DNA of 64,000 nt from Diorhabda sublineata (GCF_026230105.1 NC_079485.1:26517572-26581571); one strand, 5' to 3'. Counted from the first letter of the stretch, positions 33,434 through 46,440 are shown. Notes: generated by a model not told the origin, from the letters alone. Numbers and translations: made by a program.

Positions 33434-35822
33434 TATTCATTAAGGAGAAGTTGTGTGTGTTTTTGTTGAAAGTTTGGAGGTTTAATTGAAGACGACACAC
33501 AGAAGGAATCATCCAGTGGCAACAAACAGTAACTAAGTAAATCAATATCTCTCTATAATTACTTTATTTTCCCAGCCACCAATCAAGTAGATAATTTTTA
33601 CTGTAATTTGTCGACGGGAAAGTCCCAAAAGTGACAGTGTCTGAAAGGGACAAGCTAGACTAGAAATAAGGATTTTGTGTAACGAAGAAATGAAAAATTG
33701 AGTCTAGCACGCGTCAAATTCGAGGGGAAGTTTCTGGGTCGTGGGGGTTGCTTGGCAACCAAAATATAATGAACAGGAAGGGGAGAAATCAGGGGGTACG
33801 ATTCGAAACTTCTGAGCATAAAACAAAGAGAGGATATAAATGAACACGAAAATAGAGGGTAGTAAACATACACCTACACTATATTGGCCGCATGAATGGT
33901 TGTTTTCTGCATTACATTACGTAAAATCGATTCTCTGAATAAACTCAAATTAAAATCTGCGATTGAATTATGTTTGTGAAAGGAAAACAAACTACATAGT
34001 ATACAATTTTCCACAAAAATACGTTTATTCTAAAAATATATGAGATATTGTCGAATCAATTGTTCATTATAGTAAATAATAAAATATTACGGTATGTACA
34101 ATAGAAAATGTACAAATGTACAAATTTGATTTTTTAAGTTCGATTGAACATTGAATAATGGAATAAAAACTTCGAAAGAGACGAAAATGTATAATTCATT
34201 TAGTTTCGCTCCCAACGTGGTAATATAATACAAGGAGTAATTGAAAGAAGGTCTGTTGTACCTGAAGACGAAGTATTTAAGGGTCACAACCAGTAGTGAA
34301 GACCAAAAGAAGAGGAACCAGGATGTGGAGAATGTAACGTCATTTGAAACTTTTGCTTGCAGTTCTTCATAATAATATAAAGGGTGATATCGATAGCGAG
34401 TATTTGCAAAAAATTTTTGAAAATCGAGAAATTGCATTATCGTCGTTGCACGAGTCATAACAATATTCATAAATCCTTTTTATCTGTGTATTGTTTTCAA
34501 AACTCCATATTTAAAATATTACATATATTTTTTTCTGTTTTAGCGATATTTATATTATTGTTAAAACATATACAATTGGTAGCAAAATTAAAACAAAAAA
34601 CTCTCGATTCCTATTAAGTCGGTACTAAATTACCAAAATATATAGTGTGTGTGATTATTATGTTTGCTCCTATAGCAAGTATGTTATTTTGTATAAATTC
34701 TGTTTTTGTTTTAATTGACTACAAGCCGTACTACGTGAATCAATGTTTGATAAACGATAAATTTATTAGTAAAAAAAACTCTATTTGAACCAATAACCTG
34801 TTAAATCAGATGATTTAACATTTGAAAATGATTTTGGGTATGTGGTCAGCGCAGCGCAGTATCTCTTAGTCTAATTTTTTGCTACTTTTTCGTATGTCAT
34901 GAATAACACGAATAGTGTTGGCCTCCAAGACTTCAAATGCTCCTATCACTTCACGTGGAACCATAGAAAGGTGTCAAATCGTCAAAGATCGATGCAAATG
35001 ATATCAGTACTAGCTAGATCTTATACCAGTGTAGACCGAGATGTTAAAACAAAAATTTCCAAGTATTGGAGAGAGAGACCGCTGATGAATAAATTTGGAT
35101 ATTTTGTCTCACTTTCGTTACAACTGCGATAGTTTATGAATTTTCCGGAATTTTCATGTTATTGTATAAATTAGATTCATCATTTAAAAGATAGCTTTTT
35201 CAGATTAATCATTTTGAGCTCTATCAAAAATCAATTCTATCGGGCTAAACAAACTTCTGCTGGGCTTAAAAGAATAGTTAAATTGAATTGTAAAAACATG
35301 TTACTAAATTTGAAACTGCACAATATTATTTCTAGACTAGTATAATTACCATTTAAATTACAGCTGACCGTAAATCATGGCTCAAGCATACTTTATAAGT
35401 GGAGTCCCTTTGAACCGTGAGGTTATTTGTAATACCGTGTCAAAATCCGAAATTATCTTGTAGGCGTCGAAACGATTTTCGTATCATATTTAAATATAAT
35501 TTAAAATTGATAAAAAGCCTATTTGGATGTCCAATGGATATGTTCGTTCAACTAGACCTTTATATATGCATGATATATCTTGTTTTTATTTGAGGTATTT
35601 TTGAATGAATGAAGGCAATCATCGGACGTGATTAGCACGCGTTTGTCGATATGTTTAGACTGGATTGAGATCACTCACGACAACGCAAGTTCACATATTT
35701 TGCCAATATTTTTAACATTATTATTATATTAAAATTATTATCATTGTGCAAAAGACTTATTAGCTTAAAGCCTGTTATTATTTACCTATCCCGGATACTA
35801 AGTATGAAAATGATTAGGCTCG
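33428..35822. other. No gene recognised
   Basis: Short frames at 34087-34470 (-), 34384-34617 (+) and 34899-35132 (+) are present, none with recognisable domains. Base composition around 33600-33860 is slightly less AT-rich, without further signal. Confidence 0.4.
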
Positions 35823-35824
35823 GT

Positions 35825-36885
35825 TTACACAGTAAACTTGCGCACTGTATGGCAAGTATCCAATATTACAGCCTTCTGGATGTCGTTGAAGGTGTTTTTC
35901 GTTAATACTAGTTTGGCGATCCTATATTGTAGGGGCTTAGGCACGACGCCGGTTGCTGACGTAATTACTGGGACTATTTCCACATTTTCGCTGTGCCACA
36001 TGTGTTTAATATCAATTGTGTTATCCGCGTCAGGTCTGTTATTCGTCACCTGTCTATCGGCGATAATGAACCTATCGTAGTAAAGTACTTGTAATACGGT
36101 GTAAACATATTGAGAAGACCGAACTTGTTGGCCAGTTTCTGGTGGATGATGTTGCACACTTGGTTATGCCGGCGTAGATAATCGGTATTAGCTAACACAC
36201 TATAAGCAGATGTTATTTATTGAATGGTCTCTGATGTTTGTTGGCACTTTCTGCATTTGTCAGATTAAGTGTTCGGATCCTTATTAACATTTTTCTTGTA
36301 GTTATTCGTATTAATAACTTGATCCTAGATAGCTATCATGAAGCCTTCAGTCTCTGGAAAGAGAATTCCGATATAAGCCATCTGTTCAAAGTTTCTTTGT
36401 AAACATGCGGCTAATTGAGTTCGTGACCACTGTTCCAGCTTCTCGGTGTCCAATACTATATTCAAATCAGATTCTGGCGATGCGAGGCTGAAGGGTGAGT
36501 AATCCTTATCCGCCTGGGATATAATCCGATGTAGGGCTGAGGTAGTTTCATTACCTGTCAAAAGTGCAAGTTAAGAAGGTCGAGCAATCCTCTCCCACAA
36601 TCTTCTAGGGGCAATTGTTCTAATAGTGGATGACTTCGGGTGGTGGTTGTTATTTCTCGTCATCATTGTTCGTGTCAACCTCTGAATACCCTCTAGCTTT
36701 GTTTTCGTCCTCTTCAGGATTCCAAAATAGTACGTTAAAGCAGGCGTGGGATAGGTATTGATTCCTGGACTAAGTTTCCTGCATTTAATTCGAACTCCAC
36801 TTTAAGTTTATTGATCCTGGATTCTAGCTTTTGCCTGCTTGTGGTCCAGTAACTTAGCCTGTTGAAATCCTAGATATTTGTATGT
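35825..36885 (-). pseudogene. R4-like LINE C-terminal part with restriction-like endonuclease remnant
   Basis: Minus strand, in order: TYKYLGFQQAKLLDHKQAKA (about 36885); TPALTYYFGILKRTKTKLEG; MMTRNNNHHPKSSTIRTIAPRRL; a 78-codon frame from 36561; an IQDQVINTNNYKKN-like segment; CRKCQQTSETIQ (start of the Cys-x2-Cys finger); VLANTDYLRRHNQVCNIIHQ; and NRPDADNTIDIKHMWHSENV. The last segment contains an Arg-Pro-Asp plus downstream Asp like the restriction-type endonuclease of R2/R4 LINEs, followed by KAVILDTCHTVRKF. The order (thumb, finger, endonuclease) fits that group. Several frameshifts make it a relic, and the reverse-transcriptase catalytic part is missing where the mariner at 36888 begins. 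Confidence 0.66.
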
Positions 36886-36887
36886 TA

Positions 36888-37674
36888 CGAGAAAGGATTT
36901 TATTATAAAAATTATTCTACATTCGAATGCTCCCCTCCCCTTGCCACACACCTTTCCATAAGCTTTTTCCATTAATCGAGGCAGAGCTGGAAGTCTTCTT
37001 TGGTAAGGGTCTTTAGAAGCTCTGCCGTTTTTTGCTTTACCGCTTCCATCGATTCAAATCGGGTCCTTTTCAAAACAGATCTTTTTCTAACCTTTCAAAG
37101 AAATCTTAGCATAATCCATTGACGCGAGAGCTTTTGGTCAGGAGTCAGATTTTTTGACACCAACTTCGCATAGACTTTTTTCATCTGTTATTCCTCGTGT
37201 AAAATTTTCCTAACCGTTTCTTTATCGGCGTTTACAGCCTCGTCAATCATCATGATGCTCATTCGACGATCTATACGCACAAATTGGTTGATTTTGGTCA
37301 CTGTTTCCGGAGTTGAAACAGTCAGAGGGCGACCTGGGTGCTGGTCATCTTCAGTAGTCTCTCGGCTCTCTCTAAAGCGCTTACACTACTCAAAAACACG
37401 CGCACGAGATACAGAATTTATAGCACTCAGTCGTTTTTTGCAATTTAACGAGAAGTTTGAGATTGTTTTTTTTGTCACGAATGGTTTTCGGCACGAGAAA
37501 AAAACAGATTCGTTTCAAACCGCTACTGAACAAATACTATAATAGTGCCGGAAACGTGTTTTGGAACGTGCATAGACAAGATATTTAGATACCCAACGCA
37601 CTACTCGATTTTTACCTTACCCTTCTAGTGCGCCCTCTAGGCGCGCAGCCTCATTATTTAATAGCCAGACCTCG
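36888..37674 (-). mobile_element. mariner-like element, internally deleted
   Basis: TA duplications at 36886-36887 and 37675-37676 flank ends that start CGAGAAAGG (left) and, inward from 37674, CGAGGTCTGG. Minus-strand coding includes RETTEDDQHPGRPLTVSTPE, FVRIDRRMSIMMIDEAVNAD, VRKILHEE and KNLTPDQK, the paired-type DNA-binding half. This is joined directly to the C-terminal end (TRFESMEAVKQKTAELLKTL, ERCVARGGEH). The whole catalytic domain is deleted at the junction near 37080. It abuts the R4-like LINE on its left. Confidence 0.72.
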
Positions 37675-37676
37675 TA

Positions 37677-40600
37677 TTCATTCAATATCTTTGTATAGAA
37701 AGAGGAACAGAAACGACCACATATGGAACGAAACTTCATCCAGTAATTTAACAAAAAATTACGTTGATTTCTGGTATAGTTGAGAATTCATTGGAGCGGG
37801 GGTTGTATTAGAGTGTTTTCTAAATATATTAATACAAGACTTAGAATCACAGATCTTACCGTAAACACCTGAAGGCTAGCAACCAATCATCAGCGATTGT
37901 TTCACCTAGTGGTAGTAAACAGCATCAATAAAAAGCTACATATCATTTTAAACCCTTATTTGATTGTTCCTTCGGGGTTTTGGCATTACGTAATCAGGTC
38001 ATATCTAGGATATTAATAGAATAAATAGCAATAGATTGACTATTTTTTAAATCAACTAATTTTTTTTTGTGACTCGTCAAAGCTTGTATAATTTTCTTCA
38101 AGCCTTCCTAAATAAATCAAATATGTTTATTCTCTTAGTTGGACAAATTACCTGACTAAAAGTAATAGAACGCCACGAGATGACTCTCTCACAAATAAAG
38201 TCACGTATACCCCTAGTTTTATTGTTTTATAGCTTGATCACACCTTATGTTTTCATGAATCTATAGCTTGTTGGGTGAATTAACAAATAACATTAAATAT
38301 AAATGAAGCTTAAACTACGTTCAAGGAAATAATAATGAATAATGTATTAGTGTAATTTGAAAATTATCATGTATGAAATTTCAGCTTTATTAATTGATCC
38401 ATTTTACAAGCTCATGATTACAATATTCATTGATTAAATATATTATTGACAGAATATGTTCTATTCCTCTTTGTTGCAGAAGTATTATTATGTGTTTAAA
38501 TAGCTGATCGAAATTTTTCCACAAGGTATTGCAAGATTATTATAATTTATTACCGTTATATAATATGAATGTGATGAAAATAATGTATCTATTTAGGCTA
38601 GTGATGTTATAACTGATTCAAAAAATAATTTTGACAATGAAATAATTTAGATTAGAGGGGTGGCTAAGTGTTTAGGTGTAATTTTGCTTTCGATATTCTA
38701 CTATCGTAAAAAAGATCGAGAAGAAAATCAGGGATACTGTTGGAAAAAGGAATAATATAGAGTTGTCTAACTTCACATGAAGTTTTTTCAATTACTATGC
38801 TGGTTAACAAATAATGTTCGCCTACAAGTTAAAAACTAATAAACTCAAATAGAAATAAAAATTCCCAGAAATCTGAAGCTTTAATATATGACCTACCTAT
38901 GTTGGTTAGGGGATATCAAAATCGCGAGTGGATCCATGGTTTTCTCCGTTAATTTCGATGCTTTGAATACATTTCTACAGCACTTTATGGAATTTTCTAA
39001 TCAAATCACTATTTATTGATCAATTTCTTTACTTAAAATTTCTCAAACTTCCTTGCTTTTGGTTGACAATAAATCATACAATAAAAAAATTATGAAATAT
39101 TTAATAACTGATTTTTAGAGAAAGCTGAATGTTCTATCTCAATTTTTATCTTTTTATAATGATTTTTTTCAATTGAATTAACTTGATTTTAGAATGATCG
39201 TAACGATTTTTGCAAAATAAATTATATGAGCCTTTAGATTAATAAGGTTTCAAATGTAACATAGCTTCGATAGCTAAATGTTTCATTATAATCCTGTGGT
39301 TGGTAGATCGAATCTCATTAGAAATGTCAATTTTTCTTTAAAATACTCTGAATTCTTCCTCTGCAACTATTTTAATTATACATTACATACTTTAATTAAA
39401 ATGTACTGGAAACTAAAGCTTTTGGCGTTACTTATGCTCAAATTGGTCTTCAGGAATCATTTAAATGATGATGACAAAATTGAAAAAGTTATATTGAACA
39501 TATATAGATGCTTTACACAGGCCTTTTAGACAAATAGCGAAATTTTTGCGTAGAAAAAAATTTGAATCCGAAGATGATTACATCTAAGCCGAAATGACGA
39601 TTTTACTAAGATCTCAACGAGCTTGCTGAAGTTGGATCGGAACTATAGAATACTTTAAATATCAATTTGAAATTTCTTTGTGTATGATTATTTGATAAAC
39701 AAAGTAAATATTGGACACCGATATTATGTCTATAATTACTCTGAGGTAATGAAGTATATTATATGTTTTTCCCTGTGTTCATCCTTCAACATAATTAAAA
39801 TATATTGATATTTCTTCTAAAAATCAAAATTGAAATTTTTCTTTTTTGCTTAATCTTCAATCAATGTCTTCTTATACACAAAAATTTATCTCCTTATTCT
39901 CTTGTGAGGTTTCGCTTTGTTTGCTACAAAAATACCATCAGTTGAAAATCCTTGATAAATTACATAATTCTTTCAAAATGCTGTTGAAACACGCACGTTA
40001 AACAAAAAATGTTTCAGAGGACGAATAATATTTACACTATATTTATAAGTAAATTGGTATCGATTAATTTGTTTAACAATTTCATGCGAATTATTAAAAT
40101 ACATCTAATTTTTTTGTGCTGGTAGAACATAACATTTGCAAGTAAATAACAGTTTCTATTTGTATAAGATCAGTGGCGTACGAAATAAAATTTGAAATAA
40201 CTTCAAAAGTATTGCTGTTGAACATTGGATAAAAAAATTTACGCTGTGGAACAGCCAAATGGAAAAAATTCGTTAAAAAAATGAATGTTTTGAAAAAAAG
40301 GCTTGAATATTGATTCATATTTTCAATGCGCTAATGCCAACTCCCTAATGCCTGTATATGTATGTATATGTCGAATTTATCTAGTTTGTGTACTTAAGTG
40401 TAACAAATATATTGGGGTACTTTCGCACGCAAAGCCAATTAAAGTCGTTAAATTTTTATTAATTATTACAAAAATATTTATTTACTAAAGAACTAACTTA
40501 ATATGTGACTTGACATATAGTCGATAAATCTTTCTTTAGAAAAAAAAAACAAAAATTAAAATCATTCACCCTTACTTTACTGATCGATAATTTTATGCTT

Positions 40601-41069
40601 TACTATCAGCCTAAACGAGATGTTTACAATCATTTTGCATGACATCCTTAAACAGTCTTTGGCAATTTAAACTAAAGTAGGTAATTATACATTTGCTTGT
40701 TACTTAGGAACTTATTGCCCATTATAATTATTTAAATTAACTGCAAAAGTAAAAGTCTGGCCATTCTATCTGGTAGAGGATTAGGGAGGATCATGACGAC
40801 ATCGCTGATATACAGAGTGTGTATATCAGGGAAAAAAAATAAAAGAATAATGATAATGATAATCCCGGTTTCTTTCGAATATAAGATTTTATCTTTGTAC
40901 CCGAATAATGACTGGAACTTTTACGACGTAATAAATACCAGAAGTTTTTTTTAAACTTCACCTAAGCATAACAATTATCTTTAATATTAGTTGGTATCAC
41001 ACTTAAATTATCATTGATACTATGATCATCGATCTCTTCGTAAATTTCTAATCAACTGGAGATATTGAA
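37677..41069. other. No gene recognised; long AT-rich stretch
   Basis: Frames at 39278-39529 (+), 40094-40318 (-) and 40303-40488 (+) lack recognisable domains. No repeats or RNA genes were noticed. Confidence 0.45.
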
Positions 41070-41580
41070 CTCTCCTGCAAGCTAAATTGCAATATTCCAG
41101 ATTCATCTGAATCTTCATCGCTTCATATTTAATTAATTTATTTTTCTTTTATCTTGAAACAAGTTCCCTCAAACTACGTTTCATTGCTTCAGCTCAGGCT
41201 TTCCTTTCTTTCCTTTTTTTGTCTATGTTTTTCTTGTAGTTCAATTTTTTCAGGTATATTTGTATATACACGGGATTTATCCGGTTTTTCTCCTTTATTG
41301 ATTTTTCTGTTTCTAGTAGCTGTAGGACTTCTGGTGTTAAGGGAAGATAAGAACTCGCTTCAGATCATGCGTCAGCCGTAAAGGTGAAAGATTCACCAGT
41401 TCTGGTAACAATTTCTTGAGGATTTTGCAGTAAAGAAGGCAACTGCTCACGAATATCTATTACCGGATTAGGTGACATATCTACCGAATTATATGAAGTA
41501 TACACGACAATAGGAACAAAATCTGGCTTTTCAAATCCACTTATAATATTTTTTGCGGTGAAAGATTGAAAAGATTCAAA
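41070..41580 (-). pseudogene. Possible pogo/Tigger-type transposase C-terminal fragment
   Basis: The minus-strand reading gives SGFEKPDFVPIVVYTSYNSV, SLLQNPQEIVTRTGESFTFT, then LPLTPEVLQLLETEKSIKEK and a lysine-rich stretch ending near 41160. The order (short F-x-x-x-DF-x-P segment, TP-x-V-x-x-x-LE motif, basic coiled tail) resembles the C-terminus of pogo/Tigger transposases. No catalytic block or element ends were found, so this is tentative. Confidence 0.33.
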
Positions 41581-41979
41581 ATACCAGTTAAGGAATAATA
41601 TAAATGTCTAACTGTCTGAATGCACAAAATTGAAATACATCTATATAAATATGCGGCAATATAAAAATTAAAGCTCAAAATAAACAATGTTTACATAAAC
41701 CAATTATCACCATTTTGTCAAAAATATAACAATTTTCTTTACAATTACGAACTAAGCTTACGTAAAAAATTGGTGGCTTGTATGTACAAAAACGGCGTTC
41801 TTAGTTTTTCTATTATACTCACTGAGTACGAATGGTGACCACTTTCCCCTATATCTATTTGGAACCTTATCCTACCTAAAAATTATCCAACGAATCTCTC
41901 TCTTTCTCTTTGAATAACATAAAAAAACAAAAAACATTTAATATCTATGTGAGAGGTTTTCAAAATGCTAGCTACTAAG

Positions 41980-42548
41980 AGTGATTCGTCTTTTTAAGAT
42001 ATTTGAATTGAGGGGTTTAGTTTTGTATACAATATTTATGACATTCCCACAAAAAAAGTATAATATCGTCAGATCAGGAGATCATGCTTGCGATTTTATT
42101 GATTCGCGCCTCCCTATCAACCTATTTGAAAAAATTTGGTTCAGTTACTACAGGACATTGACTTGATAAGGGGGCTGCAGTACATCTAGCTAAAACCAAA
42201 TAATATTCGCAAGGAAGTTTGGGTTTTCTGGATCAGAATATAAGTTTGGAGCAGTTCTAAATATTCATCTCTATTTAAGTTGCCATTAATGGAATGTTAA
42301 TTTCCTCTTGTCAAAACATCTTCCAAATGGATCACATTCTTATCTAACATTGCCATTATTGCTTCACAATAATACCTTCTCCTATCGAAATCGTTTTCCA
42401 CTAGCTCCTGAGTTGATGTAATTTTTAAAGAATGTATTATTGCGGTATCTGAAAATAAATAATATTTCCGTTTACAGTTGTGTAGAATTTTCTTAAGAAA
42501 CAAAGAAAATAAATAATATAAAGGAAGTTTAAGTTTCTTTCCCAACAC
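41980..42548 (-). pseudogene. DDE transposase fragment, Tc1/mariner superfamily (DDE_3 type)
   Basis: On the minus strand the frame from 42548 ends with VENDFDRRRYYCEAIMAMLD, the spacer before the first catalytic Asp. After a stop and deletion come INGNLNRDEYLELLQTYI, SNRLIGRRESIKSQA and SPDLTILYFFCGNVINIVYK, which carries the third catalytic position in S-P-D-L-T. The element resembles the transposase at 53.1-54.1 kb. The first and second catalytic segments are deleted or degraded and no ends were found. Confidence 0.6.
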
Positions 42549-43859
42549 GCCCTAATTTAACGAATTTGTTACATTTGGCTGTTCACAAATTAGTTATAAG
42601 ATGATTTCTTCTGGTCTCTATTAACAGTAAATTTTTTGGTCTAATACGTCTTTTATTATCTTTAATTTGGCCTTTTCTAGCTCTCTAAATATTTCTTGAT
42701 TCATTTCTGCTTTACGATTTCAACTGTCCTTATCTATTATCTTTGTATCTTCATCCTCAACCCTTCTTCCTCTTTTGTTCTAGCGAAAAGCTTCAGTTTT
42801 TTGACTTAAATATATATGTATAATTGAGCCCTTAAGATCTCGTGTTTCCTAGATTTTTCAATATCAATGGTTATCTTAATTAAATATTCTCGTATATTAG
42901 TAGAATCATTTATTAATTTTTCCTAGCTTCGATCAGCAACGAACGTAATTTTATCATTGTAATACAGTTTAATGGAAGAAAACAAATTTCAATTATACCC
43001 TTGAACTTGCGACTTCCGCGAGAATACAAAACATCATGCTGCACGTTCATTATCATTTGTTTATTGACAAAAGAAGTCATTGTATATTATATGATACAGA
43101 AGCGATTTCTCTTACTGTTTAATGCGATGATGAAGTGAAAAAAAATGGATAAAATGTCAATTTACTTACATTCAAGTGTGTAATTTATGTTCTTTTAGTT
43201 AAAAATATTTTTTTGATCGAAACCTGAAAATTGGACCACATCTATGTTCTCTCTAGTTCATCTATCTAAAGATTGTATGAAAGATTGTATGAAATACAAA
43301 ATATGAAATACAAAAACGATTTATATTATATATTTGAGAGATTTTGTTTTCTAATGAAGTGTTCTTGGACATTCATCAAATATCTTAAAATATAGCCATT
43401 TTTTATATTCTAGTTTTTACTGTGACTATTTGCATGTCGATACGGACTTTCTGGAGAAAAGCAAAGATCAAATTCAGAAGGATAAGAAATAACAGAATAA
43501 AGAAGATACTGGTATGGTCACGTCTTATCGTTTCGACTAATCGCTATAAATATTAAACCATAACGTTCAAAAAATAGTCTTCAAATGACAATGGGGCTTT
43601 AAGACAAGCCATCATACTCATTTTCTAATATGATACCTGCTAGTACACTGATAGCACCTTCAAAATCTGTCATGATCACTATAGAAACACGCAAGCTAAT
43701 TCCCTCACCACAGCGACTCAAGATAGACCATACTTTTTACCTTAACCAAAATAGCAGCAACTACTAAACCGCGTCGACTTGAACTTTACTCGAATGTTAA
43801 ATCAGGTTAGTTACTTCTGCAAAGATTTATTTTGGAAACTTCCTATAAATCTTTGACAG
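42549..43859. other. No gene recognised
   Basis: AT-rich; the short repeated phrase attgtatgaa(a) near 43273-43310 is a local duplication. Nothing else was seen. Confidence 0.4.
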
Positions 43860-44115
43860 ATTCATGTATTTCAAGATGACGGCTGGCCTGCTTGTTCCGA
43901 AAGAATTACTGATTGGCATGTTGGCCTACTAGATTCCCAGACCTTACAATGATTGATTTTTTTGTATGGGGAAGGGTAAAACAAATATTTTATCAATAAC
44001 ACATTTCGAATGATAGTGAAATATTGAATAACTCTCGCAGATTGATCAATTACTAGAGGATAAGTACAGGCAACTTTTGGACAATTCCGAAAACATATTG
44101 GAAAATGCGCATATA
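43860..44115 (+). pseudogene. DDE transposase scrap, Tc1/mariner superfamily
   Basis: VFQDDGWPACSE (second catalytic Asp block, usually FQQDGAPAH) is followed one frame over by WPTRFPDLTMIDFFVWGRVK, the S-P-D-L-T-P-L-D-F-F-L-W-G block with the third catalytic residue. Only ~80 codons remain. Confidence 0.55.
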
Positions 44116-44539
44116 TTAAAAAATGGATATTACAGTTGACAACTGAAAGACATTTAGTGTATTGCCCTAGATGTCGATTCTAAACAGCTTTTTTCATATT
44201 TTCTACATAAACTCCCTTTGATCAGTTTTTTAGAAATTTGCGAGATATGCTCAATTTTTTAAAACTAAAATTGTATTGTAATTATTCTTCTGTCAAAAAA
44301 TTAAAATTGGAATCGAATCTATCCAGGGATACATCATGTATATTAATTCAGAACGTTCTTGATATTCTATTTATTTTAGTCGATAGACTAAATTGTCCCT
44401 TATCTCAAATAAATTTACCGTGGAATGGAAGATTGCTGCGTATTTATTGGATGTCCTACAAGAAAATACATAATCGTATATATGCAGAATACAAACACAT
44501 ACTGCGTATGGGATAAAAGAAGAGTAACTTCTTATTGTG
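44116..44539. other. No gene recognised
   Basis: A 92-codon open frame at 44238-44516 has no recognised domain. Confidence 0.35.
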
Positions 44540-44880
44540 AAAAGGGGAAGAGGTGAATGGCAACGTCGCTAGTCGAGGGCTGTATAGAATGTTAGGTGGG
44601 TGGTTGGCAAGGGTGGTCGGGCCGGGCGCAATAGTGGGGTGGCTTTGGGGCGAGGGGGAGGGGGGTAGGAAGCCCTAGGCGGGCAGTGGGTGCCGCAGTA
44701 TTGGGTGGGTCAGACATCGTAGGAGTAAGCGTTTCATGCGTTTGCTCCTCAATCATTATTTTCTTTCTATAATCTTATAATTACTGTGAGATATCGAAGT
44801 GTCACTTCGTGTGTGTGTGTGAGTGTTTTCACCGATTGTATGCAGATGCTGTCATGTTATTGTATACGTTATACAACGTG
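44540..44880 (+). promoter_or_regulatory. GC/G-rich block, candidate promoter and first exon of the zinc-finger gene
   Basis: About 44540-44715 is strikingly G-rich (GGGCGAGGGGGAGGGGGG and similar) in an AT-rich setting. It is followed by a GTGTGTGTGTG tract and then AACGTG at 44875-44880, directly before a strong donor GTAAGT (44881). The next plausible acceptor (TTTTAG ending at 47901) precedes the 5' UTR of the coding exon by a normal ~3-kb intron. This fits a promoter plus untranslated exon 1, but no transcript evidence is available and no TATA box stands out. Confidence 0.42.
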
Positions 44881-45785
44881 GTAAGTCTCAATGTTGATTC
44901 GTTTTACGTGACATTGGTTGAACTAGAAATATTTTTGACAATAACAACAGTAGAGTCAATTCCGATTGGCTTTAAGTAGAATGTTTGGAATGATAATTTC
45001 GATCAATCAATGAAAATGAAATTGACAGTGTTGACAGATGTCAGTGCGTAATAAGACAATATTTATTCATATGCGTTATTGAATAATCACGTCATATTGA
45101 TGTTATTAACGTTTGTCATACATATATTTGATAGAAAAACAAATGCATGAGCTTTCATAAATCCTTAATAGGATTTTTACTAAAACGACATACATGCATA
45201 ATTTAATTATTTATTTAGTTACATTGAAAAAAATTTCGATAATTTTTAAAAAGAGATAACAATCTTTTTGTATGTACCTATTGTTATTCTGTCAAATTCA
45301 AGACTAAATCGAATATCCGTACTACCAACACAAACTCATTATTCACTCTCATACAAAAATGTTTGATACCTCATATAAAAACAGTGATAAAAACATGTGT
45401 TAATACATAAGCGGAAAAAAAATATTTTTTTGGGTTCTCAAATGTTTTACTGAGCTCCCTTAGTATCAAAGTAAATTTGTGAAAAGTATAAGTGGTATAA
45501 TATATATGTAAGCGTTTTTGTAGCGGAAATGGCAAAATTGAATTCCAAAGTGTACTAGCTCTAATATATTCCGAGCTTTCCAATACTCATATATTCATCG
45601 CCTGGGAATCTATTAGTTAATAATTGCGGTGTGATAAATTCTGTAGTATTACTTTATAATCAACAACTTCAAAATTCAATATTCAAATTAAGGCTTGATT
45701 GAAATATTTCTATTTGAAGTTGATGAATCTAATGTTTTTTGGAAGATATTATAAAATGTATCACTTATATTTACATAAGTATTGT

Positions 45786-46440
45786 CGATTGTCACTTCAT
45801 GTTTATAGCTGTTTTCTGATGTGTATTGATGTGATTGAGGTTGATTCACATCAATTCTTATATATGCATGTGAATTGCCGTCTACTTTTGTCAGATATTG
45901 TCGATTAACGTTCCATTCCATTGCAACGGATTGAGGTCGATTGTCACTTCATGTTTATTGCTGTTTTCTGATGTCTATTGAGGTTGATTCACATCAATTC
46001 TTATATATGCATGTGAATTGCCGTCTACTTTTGTCAGATATTGTCGATTAACGTTCCATTCCATTGCAATGGATTGAGGTCGATTGTCACTTCATGTTTA
46101 TGTTGTTTTCTGATGTCTATTGAGGTTGATTCACATCAATTCTTATATATGCATGTGAATTGCCGTCTACTTTTGTCAGATACTGTCGATTAACGTTCCA
46201 TTCCATTGCAACGGATTGAGGTCGATTGTCACTTCATGTTTATGTTGTTTTCTGATGTCTATTGAGGTTGATTCACATCAATTCTTATATATGCATGTGA
46301 ATTGCCGTCTACTTTTGTCAGATATTGTGGATTAACATCCATTGAAGCTGATTAAGGTCGATTGTCATTTGATGTTGATTGATGTGTATTGAGGTCGAAT
46401 CACATAAATTTTTATATATTCAGGTGAATTCGCATCTACA
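45786..46440. repeat. Minisatellite, ~142-bp unit, about 4.5 copies
   Basis: Units begin with CGATTGTCACTTCATGTTTA at 45786, 45938, 46081 and 46223, with a diverged one at 46359, giving spacings of 152, 143, 142 and 136 bp. Inside each unit is a small hairpin-capable stretch, ATTCACAT ... ATGTGAAT, around TTATATATGC. The middle copies are almost identical, which points to recent expansion or homogenisation. It lies about 1.5 kb upstream of the coding start, in the presumed first intron of the zinc-finger gene. Open frames on both strands across it are artefacts of the repeat. Confidence 0.9.

Noticed and set aside
33333..33545. Minus-strand frame with a long Ile-Tyr run
   Set aside because: Translation of the (TA)n microsatellite.
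45688..45921. Open frames on both strands at the start of the minisatellite
   Set aside because: Produced by the repeat unit; they do not continue through later copies and have no domain.
45786..46440. Considered as a CRISPR-like array
   Set aside because: The whole ~142-bp unit repeats with no unique spacers; it is an ordinary tandem repeat in a eukaryotic genome.
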